Shown: positions 46,951 through 59,693 of the stretch, piece after piece | Numbering within the stretch: the first letter of the stretch is position 1 | Layout of the letters: the number at the start of each line of letters is the position of its first letter | Assembly (NCBI GenBank): GCA_963082875.1 | Contig: OY720103.1 | Location: forward strand, 434,001-498,000 | DNA from: Corella eumyota | Taxonomy: Eukaryota; Chordata; Ascidiacea; Phlebobranchia; Corellidae | Reading direction: 5' to 3' | DNA: 64,000 nucleotides | The notes under the pieces: generated by a model | What the model was told of the DNA's origin: nothing | The model's input: the letters and a program-made list of their open reading frames with translations, nothing else | Database searches by the model: none | Made by a program: the position numbers and the translations under genes

Positions 46951-47984
46951 ATTTATATGACAGAAAACTACTTTATCGTATTTTAATAAAAGAATCAATA
47001 AAAAAATACATGATTTATTTTTTAATTTTTTACTTTATTAATATAAATTATTACTTACAATGTAGGCCCAAATTGTTATCTGTTAAGGTATAACTACCTC
47101 GTTATCCACAAAAACGTTATAAAAGTATCTAACCGTTGCATTATTGAGCCATAAACAAAATATTCTCGAAATATTTTTTTAATTAATTTAATATTTCGAA
47201 GTTCTGAAACATTAATTTTAAATATTAAGTTGAGCAAAAGTTAAATCCGTTTACATAGGAGCCATTTACGTTTGCGTGACGTTATTAGTACATTAATATT
47301 ACTTAATTTTTTATTTCTTAATTTTTAATTGGGATTTTATAATTGTATTTTAATTTTAACTTCACCATTAAACAACATTTTTTTAATTTTTTCCTAAAAT
47401 TATAATATATTCAACAGTTATTACACTTTTATTAAATTTTACAAAAATACTTAAAAATAATTTTTCGATTTGGTTTGTTTTGGCCAAAACAACATTAAAT
47501 ATAAAAAACATTAAGTAGAACGAAATTTACGGCATTTATATACGCGTCATAGAGTGACTGATGACGTCATGCTGATCATTTTTTTTAGAAAAATAGAAAA
47601 TTCTAAAAATAACAATACATATATATATCATAGTAAAACTTTTATTGAATATTGCAATTTCAAAACAAACAACTTTCTGTAAAAACAGTAAATCACAACT
47701 TTCTATAAAAACTGCAAATCACAATTTTCTATAAAAACAGTAAATCACATTTACACGCAATAAATAAATAACAAATTTGTAGCAAAAAAACTTTTAAAAA
47801 TAATATTTTTTTTTTTTTGTATCTGCTAGATGGCGCTAAGTGGTGTGACAATCATCAGATTCTTCTCATAGAGAACTTCCTCTCTGTTACGTCACCAATT
47901 CAACACACACCAATTAGTCTCGAATGAGCAAGCACAACTTATTCGCGTAATTACCGAAATGTGCAATTTACTTTTATACCTCTT
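46951..47984. other. AT-rich spacer left of the 14-bp satellite
   Basis: It contains one TGACGTCA (47562) and a short triplicated phrase, CTTTCT(A/G)TAAAAAC(A/T)G(T/C)AAATCACA, near 47673-47750. No gene was seen. Confidence 0.35.
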
Positions 47985-49800
47985 AGAGCTCACTTCTTAG
48001 AGCTAATTACCGAAAATAGGCAATTCACTTTTATATCTCTTAGAGCTCACTTCTTAGAGCTAACCTCTAAGAGCTAACCTCTAAGAGCTAACCTCTAAGA
48101 GCTAACCTCTAAGAGCTAACCTCTAAGAGCTAACCTCTAAGAGCTAATTACCGAAAATAGACAATTTAATTTTATATCTCTTAGAGCTAACCTCTAACAG
48201 CTAACCTCTAAGAGCTAACCTCTAAGAGCTAACCTCTAAGAGCTAACCTCTAATAGCTAACCTCTAAGTGCTAACCTCTAAGAGCTAATTACCGAAAATA
48301 GGCAATTTAATTTTATATCTCTTAGAACTAACCTCTAAGAGCTAACCTCTAATAGCTAACCTCTAAGAGCTAACCTCTAAGAGTTAACCTCTAAGAGCTA
48401 ACCTCTAAGAGCTAATTACCGAAAATAGACAATTTAATTTTATATCTCTTAGAGCTAACCTCTAAGAGCTAACCTCTAATAGCTAACCTCTAAGAGCTAA
48501 CCTCTAAGAGCTAACCTCTTAGAGCTAACCTCTAAGAGCTAACCTCTTAGAGCTAACCTCTAAGAGCTAACCTCTAAGAGCTAACCTCTAAGAGATAACC
48601 TCTAAGAGCTAACCTCTAAGAGCTAACCTCTAAGAGCTAACCTCTTAGAGCTAACCTCTAAGAGCTAACCTCTAAGAGCTAACCTCTAAGAGCTAACCTC
48701 TAAGAGCTAACCTCTAAGAGCTAACCTCTTAGAGCTAACCTCTAAGAGCTAACCTCTAAGAGCTAACCTCTAAGAGCTAACCTCTAAGAGCTAACCTCTA
48801 AGAGCTAACTACCAAAAATAGGCAATTTACTTTTATATCTCTTAGAGCTAACCTCTAAGAACTAACCTCTAAGAGCTAACCTCTAAGAGCTAATTACCGA
48901 AAATAGGCAATTTATTTTTATACCTCTTAGAGCTAACCTTTAAGAGCTCACCTCTAAGAGCTAACCTCTAAGAGCTAATTACCGAAAATATGCAATTTAT
49001 TTTTATACCTCTAAGAGCTAACCTCTAAGAACTAACCTCTAAGAGCTAACCTCTAAGAGCTAATTACCGAAAATAGGCAATTTATTTTTATATCTCTTAG
49101 AGCTAACCTCTAAGAGCTAACCTCTAAGAGCTAACCTCTAAAAGCTAACCTCTAAGAGCTAATTACCGAAAATAGGCAATTTATTTTTATACCTCTTAGA
49201 GCTAACCTCTAAGAACTAACCTCTAAGAGCTAACCTCTGAGAGCTAACCTCTAAGAGCTAACCTCTAAGAGCTAATTACCGAAAATAGGCAATTTATTTT
49301 TATACCTCTTAGAGCTAACCTCTAAGAGCTAACCTCTAAGAGCTAACCTCTAAAAGCTAACCTCTAAGAGCTAATTACCGAAAATATGCAATTTAATTTT
49401 ATACCTCTAAGAGCTAACCTCGAAGAACTAACCTCTAAGAGCAAACCTCTAAGAGCTAACCTCTAAGAGCTAATTACCAAAAATATGCAATTTATTTTTA
49501 TACCTCTAAGAGCTAATTACCAAAAATAGGCAATTTACTTTTATATCTCTTAGAGCTAACCTCTAAGAACTAACCTCTAAGAGCTAACCTCTAAGAGCTA
49601 ATTACCGAAAATAGGCAATTTATTTTTATACCTCTTAGAGCTAACCTTTAAGAGCTCACCTCTAAGAGCTAACCTCTAAGAGCTAATTACCGAAAATATG
49701 CAATTTATTTTTATACCTCTAAGAGCTAACCTCTAAGAACTAACCTCTAAGAGCTAACCTCTAAGAGCTAATTACCGAAAATAGGCAATTTACTTTTATA
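47985..49800. repeat. 14-bp minisatellite with higher-order structure
   Basis: The basic unit is CTCTAAGAGCTAAC, some with CTCTTAGAG. Blocks of 3-30 units are separated by a recurring spacer, AGCTAATTACCGAAAATAGG then CAATTTATTTTTATACCTCT. Some blocks of several hundred bases are repeated almost exactly (about 48820-49020 against 49530-49750), showing segmental amplification. CTCTAAGAG / CTCTTAGAG are near-palindromic. Confidence 0.9.
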
Positions 49801-49807
49801 CCACTTC

Positions 49808-50535
49808 GTTATAATAATAGGTCGAAAGGTCACGCAATATAGGATTAGCTAAAATTGAATATTATTTGCACTATTACGTAAATTGATTTATTTTTTATTA
49901 CGCCAATACATCAAAATTGAATCCATGATTTTGGTTGCTTTCCGTGTCTAAGATCAACTTTATTCATTTCTAAAATGTTAATAAAAATTAATTAGGGAAA
50001 GTTAAGTTTATAAACACAACTAATACAAATTATTTATGATCAGTAGTTAGAACAACTATAATCAAAACAGAAGTAATAAACATTAATTAGAACTTCAGTA
50101 AACTTTATCATGTTCATTTAAAATTGAAAACTTCACAAAACTTACTTAACTTTAAAGTTTTTCTTTCATCATGTTGACTTTCTTTGACTAGGTGGATTGT
50201 TGTCTAACTAAGGAAAAGTAGTGGAAGTTGACATCAGTAGCTAAAGTTTACTAAAAATATAAAAATAAGATTATAAATTTTAAAAATGTAACAATTAATA
50301 TTTACCTTAGCTTTTCCCTTTCTCTGCACCATTCTGTAAATATAAAATAACAAAATTAGTATTAAAACAAGAAAATAAATACAATTTATTTGTTGGTAAT
50401 AGTTTAATAAATGTTTTATTAAATATACATACGTTAAATAAAATACAAATAAAAACATAAAACTTCATTAACTTACTGAAAACTAAACGTTGTATCAAAA
50501 AAATGGCGTCGGTTCTTCCCGTTCGCTTTCAGCAA
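49808..50535. repeat. ~730-bp direct repeat, copy A
   Basis: It is nearly identical to 52155-52905. It starts near AGGTCGAAAGGTCACGCAAT and ends near TCGGTTCTTCCCGTTCGCTT. On the minus strand it contains splice-like signals around a tiny exon beginning ATGGTGCAGAGAAAGGGAAA (MVQRKGKAK), an acceptor before and a donor after; a following segment would add about ten residues. It could be a duplicated small transcript unit. Confidence 0.75.
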
Positions 50536-50614
50536 AACTTTATATGTTACAACCGTTAAGTAGATGATGTAGCTCTTCATATGTTACAATCGTTTAAGTA
50601 AAATATTTTAAGTA

Positions 50615-50686
50615 GGGCGTGTAGCTCAGTGGTAAGACGCTGATCTACCAACGTACAGAGCTCGGGTTCGAAGCCGAGTCTTGACA
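50615..50686 (+). pseudogene. tRNA-like sequence with intact boxes A and B
   Basis: Box A is TAGCTCAGTGG and box B is GGTTCGAAGCC; the T stem CTCGG/CCGAG is perfect. The acceptor halves (GGGCGTG and TCTTGAC) do not pair, and the anticodon arm is irregular. A pseudo-tRNA or SINE head is therefore more likely than a working tRNA. Confidence 0.5.
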
Positions 50687-50744
50687 TTTTTAAAAATTAT
50701 TTTTTAATTTGCAACGTATAATTTAATTTTCGCAACAATATTTT

Positions 50745-51075
50745 CAGTTGTCAGTTGGCCTTGTGGTTGTGTCCGTAGGACGTTGTTGTGTTGTCATGTG
50801 GTTGTCAGGTTCAAATCTAGGCAGAGGTGGTTGTTGTGTCCGTTGGACGTCAGTTGTGTCCGTTGGACGTTGGTTGTGTCCGTAGGACAACACCAGTCAA
50901 ATACAATTTACTTTTAAATTGTAAAATTTTTTTAAAATTTTGACTAGGTATTGCCGATTGCTCACTTACATTAATTAAAGTTTTCGCAGCAATCTTTCAA
51001 GTTCTCTCGTGGCCGAGTGGTTATGTTGTTGTAGTTGTAGACTTGTAGTTGTCGGGTTCGAATCTAGGCAAAAGT
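50745..51075 (+). repeat. tRNA-like fragments and GTGTCCGTAGGACG short repeats
   Basis: GTTGTGTCCGTAGGACGTTG-type phrases occur four times within 50765-50890. Two tRNA-like B boxes, CAGGTTCAAATCTAGGC (50803) and CGGGTTCGAATCTAGGC (51053), follow Leu/Ser-like A boxes (TGGCCGAGTGGTTA at 51009). Confidence 0.4.
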
Positions 51076-51737
51076 ATAAAATTAGTTAGTTAGATAGTCA
51101 GTTAAATCAGTAATACAAAAAAAAAATTTAATTCAGAAATACAAAAACAATCTTTTTTAAAGATCGATTTTTAAAAATTGCGAATTTTTTAAAAATTTCG
51201 AAAAAAAGGTCAAAAAACGTTAAAAATCGGCAAATTTGGCCATTTTTGCGCTTTTTTTGCACAAATTGTTAAATTACTCGAAAATTACACAATATTGAGC
51301 GATAGGACCACTTTTATCTGATTCAACGCCCCCTAATACACATTCTGACGAAGTTTGGGGCAATTTGGGGTCAATAATTTTTTTAAATTTGGGCCGAAAA
51401 TTTTCGACGTGTACTAGCAAGCAAAATTTTCAAAATTCGCCCAAAAAAAAAATTCGATTAAAAATCGCTGAAATTTTATGTGCACAACCGCAGAGAAAAA
51501 CCAATTTAAATTAACCAAAAATAAATCAAAAAAATCTTAAAATAAAGATTTTATAGAACTTTTACTAAAATATTATGACGTCATAGTACCGTGGAAAAAA
51601 AATTAATTCCCCGAAATTTTGCTACATTATAAATTACGGGATGTAGATATCAAAAAATTAAGTTTTAGATTTCAAATTGTTTTAGGTTTTTCATAAATTA
51701 ATATTTTGTAAAAAAATTAAAAAAAAAATTATCGCAA

Positions 51738-51813
51738 AAATCAACGAGGCCGAGATTTGAACTCGAGAATTTAGAGTCTATAGTCTACGACCTTAACCAC
51801 TAGGCTACGTGAC
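51738..51813 (-). pseudogene. tRNA-like sequence, minus strand
   Basis: The minus strand has box A TAGCCTAGTGGTTAAGG and box B GAGTTCAAATCTC with a sound T arm. The acceptor stem does not pair, and the anticodon loop has eight bases. Confidence 0.4.
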
Positions 51814-52154
51814 TACATTTAAAACTATGCGAGAAAATAAATCTAAGTCACAAAACTAACTCCGCAAATATAAAAAAAACGTGGAATGCAAAATGCCGCA
51901 AAAACCTTTTCTTTTTAAAATGATAATAGGTCGAAAGGTCACGCAACAGCTACAATTATGTTTTGTCAAAATTAACGTTTATTAATTTATTTTTTTTCGC
52001 AAAATATTAACAGGTCGAAAGGTCACGCAATTGCCCCACAAAATAAAGTGCCAGAATTACATTAACATATTTTTAGCGTATTAATAATAGTCCGGTCACG
52101 AAAATGCCGCTTATTGCTTTTTAACGTGCAATGGTATTTACGTATTTATTTAGA

Positions 52155-52905
52155 GTTATAATGATAGGGCGAAAGGTCACGCAATATAGGATTAGCTAAA
52201 ATTGAATATTATTTGCACAATTACGTAAATTAATTATTATTTATTACGCCAATACATCAAATTTCAATGTAAAAAATGTTGTACCTAAATTTATTGAATC
52301 CATGTTTTTGGTTGCTTTCCGTGTCTAAGATCAACTTTATTCATTTCTAAAATGTTAATAAAAATTAATTAGGGAAATTAGTTTATAAACACAACTAATA
52401 CAAATTATTTATGATCAGTAGTTAGAACAACTATAATCAAAACAGAAGTAATAAACATTAATTAGAACTTCAGTAAACTTTATCATGTTCATTTAAAATT
52501 GAAAACTTCACAAAACTTACTTAACTTTAAAGTTTTCCTTTCATCATGTTGACTTTCTTTGACTAGGTGGATTGTTGTCTAACTAAGGAAAAGTAGTGGA
52601 AGTTGACATCAGTAGCTGAAATTTACTAAAAATATAAAAATAAAATTATACATTTAAAAAATGTAACAAATAATATTTACCTTAGCTTTTCCCTTTCTCT
52701 GCACCATTCTGTAAATATAAAATGACAAAATTAGTATTAAAACAAGAAAATAAATACAATTTATTTGTTGGTAATAGTTTAATAAATGTTTTATTAAATA
52801 TACATACGTTAAATAAAATACAAATAAAAACATAAAACTTCATTAACTTACCGAAAACTAAACGTTGTATCAAAAAAATGGAGTCGGTTCTTCCCGTTCG
52901 CTTTC
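52155..52905. repeat. ~730-bp direct repeat, copy B
   Basis: It is nearly identical to 49808-50535, with an extra ~35 bp near 52260-52297 (TTTCAATGTAAAAAATGTTG). The tiny minus-strand exon (MVQRKGKAK) with its splice signals is conserved. A ~50-bp fragment of the same repeat recurs near 53498-53547. Confidence 0.75.
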
Positions 52906-54540
52906 AGCTTGACTTTTGGTCACGTGTTTACACCTTGCGTAGGATCACGTGTTTGAGATCAAGGCCGGCCATTGTTGAAAAAACGAAACTTTCAAAACTA
53001 AAACAAAAATGATTTAAATATTTTAAATACTTTTTAAATATTTTTAAATAATATTTAAGCGATTTAAAATTAAATTATAACAGAACATTTTATTCGTAGC
53101 TTTTATTGAACATTAACAATAAATGTTATCTTATTTTGATAAAAAATAACATAAACTTACCCTAAATGTGCCAATCTATTAATAAATCCATTAGTTTGTT
53201 CATAGAATAGCCTTTTATCATAAAAAAACTTTTTTAATGCTAATATAAACAATTCAGTTACTAAAAACATAATACATAGTTAGATAACTTTTTTTAATTA
53301 ATATAATTTTGCATAATACACTAATTAAACTTATACAGTTGCAATATTCAATAAAACTTCTTCTTATTCTAAACTATTCAATAAATTATTGAACTACTTA
53401 TTCTCAAATCTCAGGAATTTGTAATTAATGTTTTCTCTCCTCAAGCAAACAGCTGTTAAATTTGGTAATTAATATTATTTATCCTCTGAAGTTTACTATA
53501 CAAATTATTTATGATCAGTAGTTAGAACAACTATAATCAAAACAGAAAACCTAATCCTGGACTAAATATCAGTTAAAATAATAGTTTTAACGGGTTTTGC
53601 AAATATTTATGTTTTTAACAATTAAACCAATTTAGATTACCGTTAACCAAAACTGAACCTGATTCAAAGTAAACCCTTTTAGTACCACAAACCTTCACAG
53701 GCATAACACTTAATAAGTGGGTAAGTTACCCCATTAGTCCAACTGTCCGACTGTTGCAACTATTTTTACACCCTTCTGTTTATGTTATTATTATTTATAA
53801 AACCCCGGTCAAAAAATAGTAGACACTTTTTCTTAAAATAATACAAAATAGTTTACTCCAAAAGCATTTTAGCATGTAAATTCTTTTCGACTTTTCTCGT
53901 GATAACAACCAAACTGGTTATTAAAAAAATTAATTTGTATAACTTAAACCTAAATCTATTAATTTTATAAATTTAATGCAAAAATTACCAAAATTAAAAT
54001 GCGCTTGAATTAACCTTATATCATTGATTGACAGATGCTTAAAATGCAGAACAACTGTGTTTTGAAAAAAAATTAAATCGGACATACAAAAATTGTTTTT
54101 TAAATTAGCCATTTTTAACAGCTACTTTTTTTTTCTATTGTGCTAGTAGGTATTTAATTGTCGTTGAAACCCTTATGAAGCACTGTATGGTACCCAATTC
54201 TGTTAAGGATTATTGTAAAAAATACCCAAAAGCGTAAGTATATCAAAGATCCTAAGTTTTGGATGGCACAAACTAACAGTAACAAACACATCAGTTTTGC
54301 CATTTTTATTCTAAAATACACTAATTTAGAGCTTAACAAATGTGCAGTAGTTTGAACATTTGCAAAATAAAATCGATTTTTGATAAAATTATGAATTTTA
54401 TTTGTTAAAAAGAGAGTTCTCAGTTGCTCCGTAGTCATTTTCGGGCATTTTAATAGACATCTAAAAAAATATACAATAAATAATTTAAATCTTTACTAGG
54501 TTTCTTTTTTCAGGATTATATCATTGGACCAATAACATTT
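52906..54540. other. AT-rich spacer before the 45-bp satellite
   Basis: It contains the ~50-bp third fragment of the direct repeat (53498-53547, TTTATGATCAGTAGTTAGAA). The minus-strand ORF at 54154-54438 has hydrophobic stretches but no recognisable family. Confidence 0.35.
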
Positions 54541-57500
54541 TAAACTTAGGTCAATAATGTCTAACTTGGGACTGGATGGGGGTAATATAATGAGGTCAAT
54601 AATGTCTAACTTGGGACTTGATGGGGGTAATATTATGAGATTAATAATGTCTAACTTGAGACTGGATGGGGGTAATATTATGAGGTCAATAACGTCTAAC
54701 TTGGGACTGGATGGGGGTAATATTATGAGGTCAATAATATCTAACTTGGGACTGGGTTGGGGGTAATATTATGAGGTCAATAATATCTAACTTGGGACTG
54801 GATGGGGGTAATATTATGAGGTCAATAACGTCTAACTTGGGACTGGATGGGGGTAATATTATGAGGTCAATAATGTCTAACTTGGGACTGGATGGGGGTA
54901 ATATTATGAGGTCAATAATGTCTAACTTGGGACTGGATGGGGGTAATATTATGAGGTCAATAATGTCTAACTTGGGACTGGATGGGGGTAATATTATGAG
55001 GTCAATAATGTCTAACTTGGGACTTGATGGGGGTAATATTATGAGATTAATAATGTCTAACTTGAGACTGGATGGGGGAAATATTATGAGGTCAATAATA
55101 TCTAACTTGGGACTGGATGGGGGTAATATTATGAGGTCAATAATGTCTAACTTGGGACTGGATGGGGGTAATATTATGAGGTCAATAATATCTAACTTGG
55201 GACTGGATGGGGGTAATATTATGAGGTCAATAATATCTAACTTGGGACTGGATGGGGGTAATATTATGAGATTAATAATGTCTAACTTGAGACTGGATGG
55301 GGGTAATATTATGAGGTCAATAATGTCTAACTTGGGACTGGATGGGGGTAATATTATGAGATTAATAATGTCTAACTTGAGACTGGATGGGGGTAATATT
55401 ATGAGGTCAATAATGTCTAACTTGGGACTTGATGGGGGTAATATTATGAGATTAATAATGTCTAACTTGGGACTTGATGGGGGTAATATTATGAGATTAA
55501 TAATGTCTAACTTGGGACTGGATGGGGGTAATATTATGAGGTCAATAATGTCTAACTTGGGACTTGATGGGGGTAATATTATGAGATTAATAATGTCTAA
55601 CTTGGGACTGGATGGGGGTAATATTATGAGGTCAATAATGTCTAACTTGGGACTGGATGGGGGTAATATTATAAGGTCGATAATGTCTAACTTGGGGACT
55701 TGATGGGGGTAATATTATGAGATTAATAATGTCTAACTTGAGACTGGATGGGGGTAATATTATGAGGTCAATAATGTCTAACTTGGGACTTGATGGGGGT
55801 AATATTATGAGGTCAATAATGTCTAACTTGGGACTTGATGGGGGTAATATTATGAGGTCAATAATGTCTAACTTGGGACTTGATGGGGGTAATATTATGA
55901 GATTAATAATGTCTAACTTGAGACTGGATGGGGGTAATATTATGAGATTAATAATGTCTAACTTGGGACTGTATGGGGGTAATATTATGAGATCAATAAT
56001 GTCTAACTTGGGACTTGATGGGGGTAATATTATGAGGTTAATAATGTCTAACTTGGGACTGGATAGGGGTAATATAATGAGGTCAATAATGTCTAACTTG
56101 GGACTTGATGGGGGTAATATTATGAGGTCAATAATGTCTAACTTGGGACTTGATGGGGGTAATATTATGAGATTAATAATGTCTAACTTGGGACTGGATG
56201 GGGGTAATATTATGAGGTCAATAATGTCTAACTTGGGACTTGATGGTAATATTATGAGATTAATAATGTCTAACTTGGGACTGGATGGGGGTAATATTAT
56301 GAGGTCAATAATGTCTAACTTGGGACTGGATGGGGGTAATATTATAAGGTCGATAATGTCTAACTTGGGGACTTGATGGGGGTAATATTATGAGATTAAT
56401 AATGTCTAACTTGAGACTGGATGGGGGTAATATTATGAGGTCAATAATGTCTAACTTGGGACTTGATGGGGGTAATATTATGAGGTCAATAATGTCTAAC
56501 TTGGGACTTGATGGGGGTAATATTATGAGATTAATAATGTCTAACTTGAGACTGGATGGGGGTAATATTATGAGGTCAATAATGTCTAACTTGGGACTTG
56601 ATGGGGGTAATATTATGAGATTAATAATGTCTAACTTGGGACTGGATGGGGGTAATATTATGAGGTCAATAATGTCTAACTTGGGACTTGATGGGGGTAA
56701 TATTATGAGATTAATAATGTCTAACTTGAGACTGGATGGGGGTAATATTATGAGGTTAATAATGTCAAACTTGGGACTGTATGGGGGTAATATTATGAGA
56801 TCAATAATGTCTAACTTGGGACTTGATGGGGGTAATATTATGAGGTTAATAATGTCTAACTTGGGACTGGATAGGGGTAATATAATGAGGTCAATAATGT
56901 CTAACTTGGGACTTGATGGGGGTAATATTATGAGATTAATAATGTCTAACTTGGGACTTGATGGGGGTAATATTATGAGGTCAATAATGTCTAACTTGGG
57001 ACTTGATGGGGGTAATATTATGAGGTCAATAATGTCTAACTTTGGACTGGATGGGGGTAATATTATGGGGTCAATAATATCTAACTTGGGACTGGGTTGG
57101 GGTAATATTATGAGATTAATAATGTCTAACTTGGGACTGGATGGGGGTAATATTATGAGGTTAATAATGTCTAACTTGGGACTTGATGGGGGTAATATTA
57201 TGAGATTAATAATGTCTAACTTGGGACTGGATGGGGGTAATATTATGAGATTAATAATGTCTAACTTGGAACTGGATGGGGGTAATATTATGAGGTCAAT
57301 AATGTCTAACTTGGGACTGGATGGGGGTAATATTATGAGGTCAATAATGTCTAACTTGGGACTTGATGGGGGTAATATTATGAGATTAATAATGTCTAAC
57401 TTGGGACTGGATGGGGGTAATATTATGAGGTCAATAATGTCTAACTTGGGACTTGATGGGGGTAATATTATGAGGTCAATAATGTCTAACTTGGGACTGG

Positions 57501-59690
57501 ATGGGGGTAATATTATGAGGTCAACAATGTCTAACTTGGGACTTGATGGGGGTAATATTATGAGATTAATAATGTCTAACTTGGGACTGGATGGGGGTAA
57601 TATTATGAGGTTAATAATGTCTAACTTGGGACTGGATGGGGGTAATATTATGAGATTAATAATGTCTAACTTGGGACTGGATGGGGGTAATATTATGAGG
57701 TCAATAATGTCTAACTTGGGACTTGATGGGGGTAATATTATGAGGTCAATAATGTCTAACTTGGGACTGGATGGGGGTAATATTATGAGGTCAATAATGT
57801 TTAACTTGGGACTTGATGGGGGTAATATTATGAGGTTAATAATGTCTAACTTGGGACTGGATGGGGGTAATATTATGAGGTTAATAATGTCTAACTTGGG
57901 ACTGGATGGGGGTAATATTATGAGGTCAACAATGTCTAACTTGGGACTTGATGGGGGTAATATTATGAGATTAATAATGTCTAACTTGGGACTGGATAGG
58001 GGTAATATTATGAGGTTAATAATGTCTAACTTGGGACTGGATGGGGGTAATATTATGAGATTAATAATGTCTAACTTGGGACTGGATGGGGGTAATATTA
58101 TGAGGTCAATAATGTCTAACTTGGGACTTGATGGGGGTAATATTATGAGGTCAATAATGTCTAACTTGGGACTGGATGGGGGTAATATTATGAGGTCAAT
58201 AATGTCTAACTTGGGACTTGATGGGGGTAATATTATGAGGTTAATAATGTCTAACTTGGGACTGGATGGGGGTAATATTATGAGGTCAATAATGTCTAAC
58301 TTGGGACTTGATGGGGGTAATATTATGAGATTAATAATGTCTAACTTGGGACTGGATGGGGGTAATATTATGAGGTCAATAATGTCTAACTTGGGACTGG
58401 ATGGGGGTAATATTATGAGATTAATAATGTCTAACTTGGGACTGGATGGGGGTAATATTATGAGGTCAATAATGTCTAACTTGGGACTTGATGGGGGTAA
58501 TATTATGAGGTCAATAATGTCTAACTTGGGACTGGATGGGGGTAATATTATGAGGTCAATAATGTCTAACTTGGGACTTGATGGGGGTAATATTATGAGG
58601 TTAATAATGTCTAACTTGGGACTGGATGGGGGTAATATTATGAGGTCAATAATGTCTAACTTGGGACTGGATGGGGGTAATATTATGAGGTTAATAATGT
58701 CTAACTTGGGACTTGATGGGGGTAATATTATGAGATTAATAATGTCTAACTTGGGACTTGATGGGGGTAATATTATGAGATTAATAATGTCTAACTTGGG
58801 ACTGGGTTGGGGGTAATATTATGAGGTCAATAATGTCTAACTTGGGACTGGATGGGGGTAATATTATGAGGTCAATAATGTCTAACTTGGGACTGGATGG
58901 GGGTAATATTATGAGGTTAATAATGTCTAACTTGGGACTGGATGGGGGTAATATTATGAGGTCAATAATGTCTAACTTGGGACTGGATGGGGGTAATATT
59001 ATGAGGTCAATAATGTCTAACTTGGGACTGGATGGGGGTAATATTATGAGGTTAATAATGTCTAACTTGGGACTGGATGGGGGTAATATTATGAGGTTAA
59101 TAATGTCTAACTTGGGACTTGATGGGGGTAATATTATGAGATTAATAATGTCTAACTTGGGACTTGATGGGGGTAATATTATGAGATTAATAATGTCTAA
59201 CTTGGGACTGGGTTGGGGGTAATATTATGAGGTCAATAATGTCTAACTTGGGACTGGATGGGGGTAATATTATGAGGTCAATAATGTCTAACTTGGGACT
59301 GGATGGGGGTAATATTATGAGGTCAATAATGTCTAACTTGGGACTTGATGGGGGTAATATTATGAGGTCAATAATGTCTAACTTGGGACTTGATGGGGGT
59401 AATATTATGAGATTAATAATGTCTAACTTGGGACTTGATGGGGTAATATTATGAGATTAATAATGTCTAACTTGGGACTGGGTTGGGGGTAATATTATGA
59501 GGTCAATAATGTCTAACTTGGGATTGGATGGGGGTAATATTATGAGGTCAATAATGTCTAACTTGGGACTTGATGGGGGTAATATTATGAGATTAATAAT
59601 GTCTAACTTGGGACTGGATGGGGGTAATATTATGAGGTTAATAATGTCTAACTTGGGACTGGATGGGGGTAATATTATAAGGTCGATAAC
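54541..59690. repeat. 45-bp satellite, about 114 units
   Basis: The unit begins AATGTCTAACTTGGGACTGG, continues ATGGGGGTAATATTATGAGG and ends TCAAT. Two binary variants (GACTGG/GACTTG and GAGGTCAAT/GAGATTAAT) alternate non-randomly. A rare unit ending ATAAGGTCGATAATG recurs at about 55670, 56343 and 59677, the first two 673 bp apart, which shows ~675-bp higher-order blocks. Units with GGGTTGGGGG at 54751, 58801, 59207 and 59478 shift the frame by one base. Open frames up to 808 codons arise because 45 is divisible by three. Confidence 0.92.
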
Positions 59691-59693
59691 TTC

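Noticed and set aside
50615-50686. Functional tRNA gene
   Set aside because: The acceptor stem does not pair, although boxes A and B are good.
54154-54438. 94-codon minus-strand ORF with hydrophobic segment, considered as a last DIS3L2 exon
   Set aside because: It has no similarity to the DIS3L2 C-terminus, and an intron over the whole satellite would be needed.
54541-59690. CRISPR array
   Set aside because: Repeats are contiguous without unique spacers, and the context is a eukaryotic genome.
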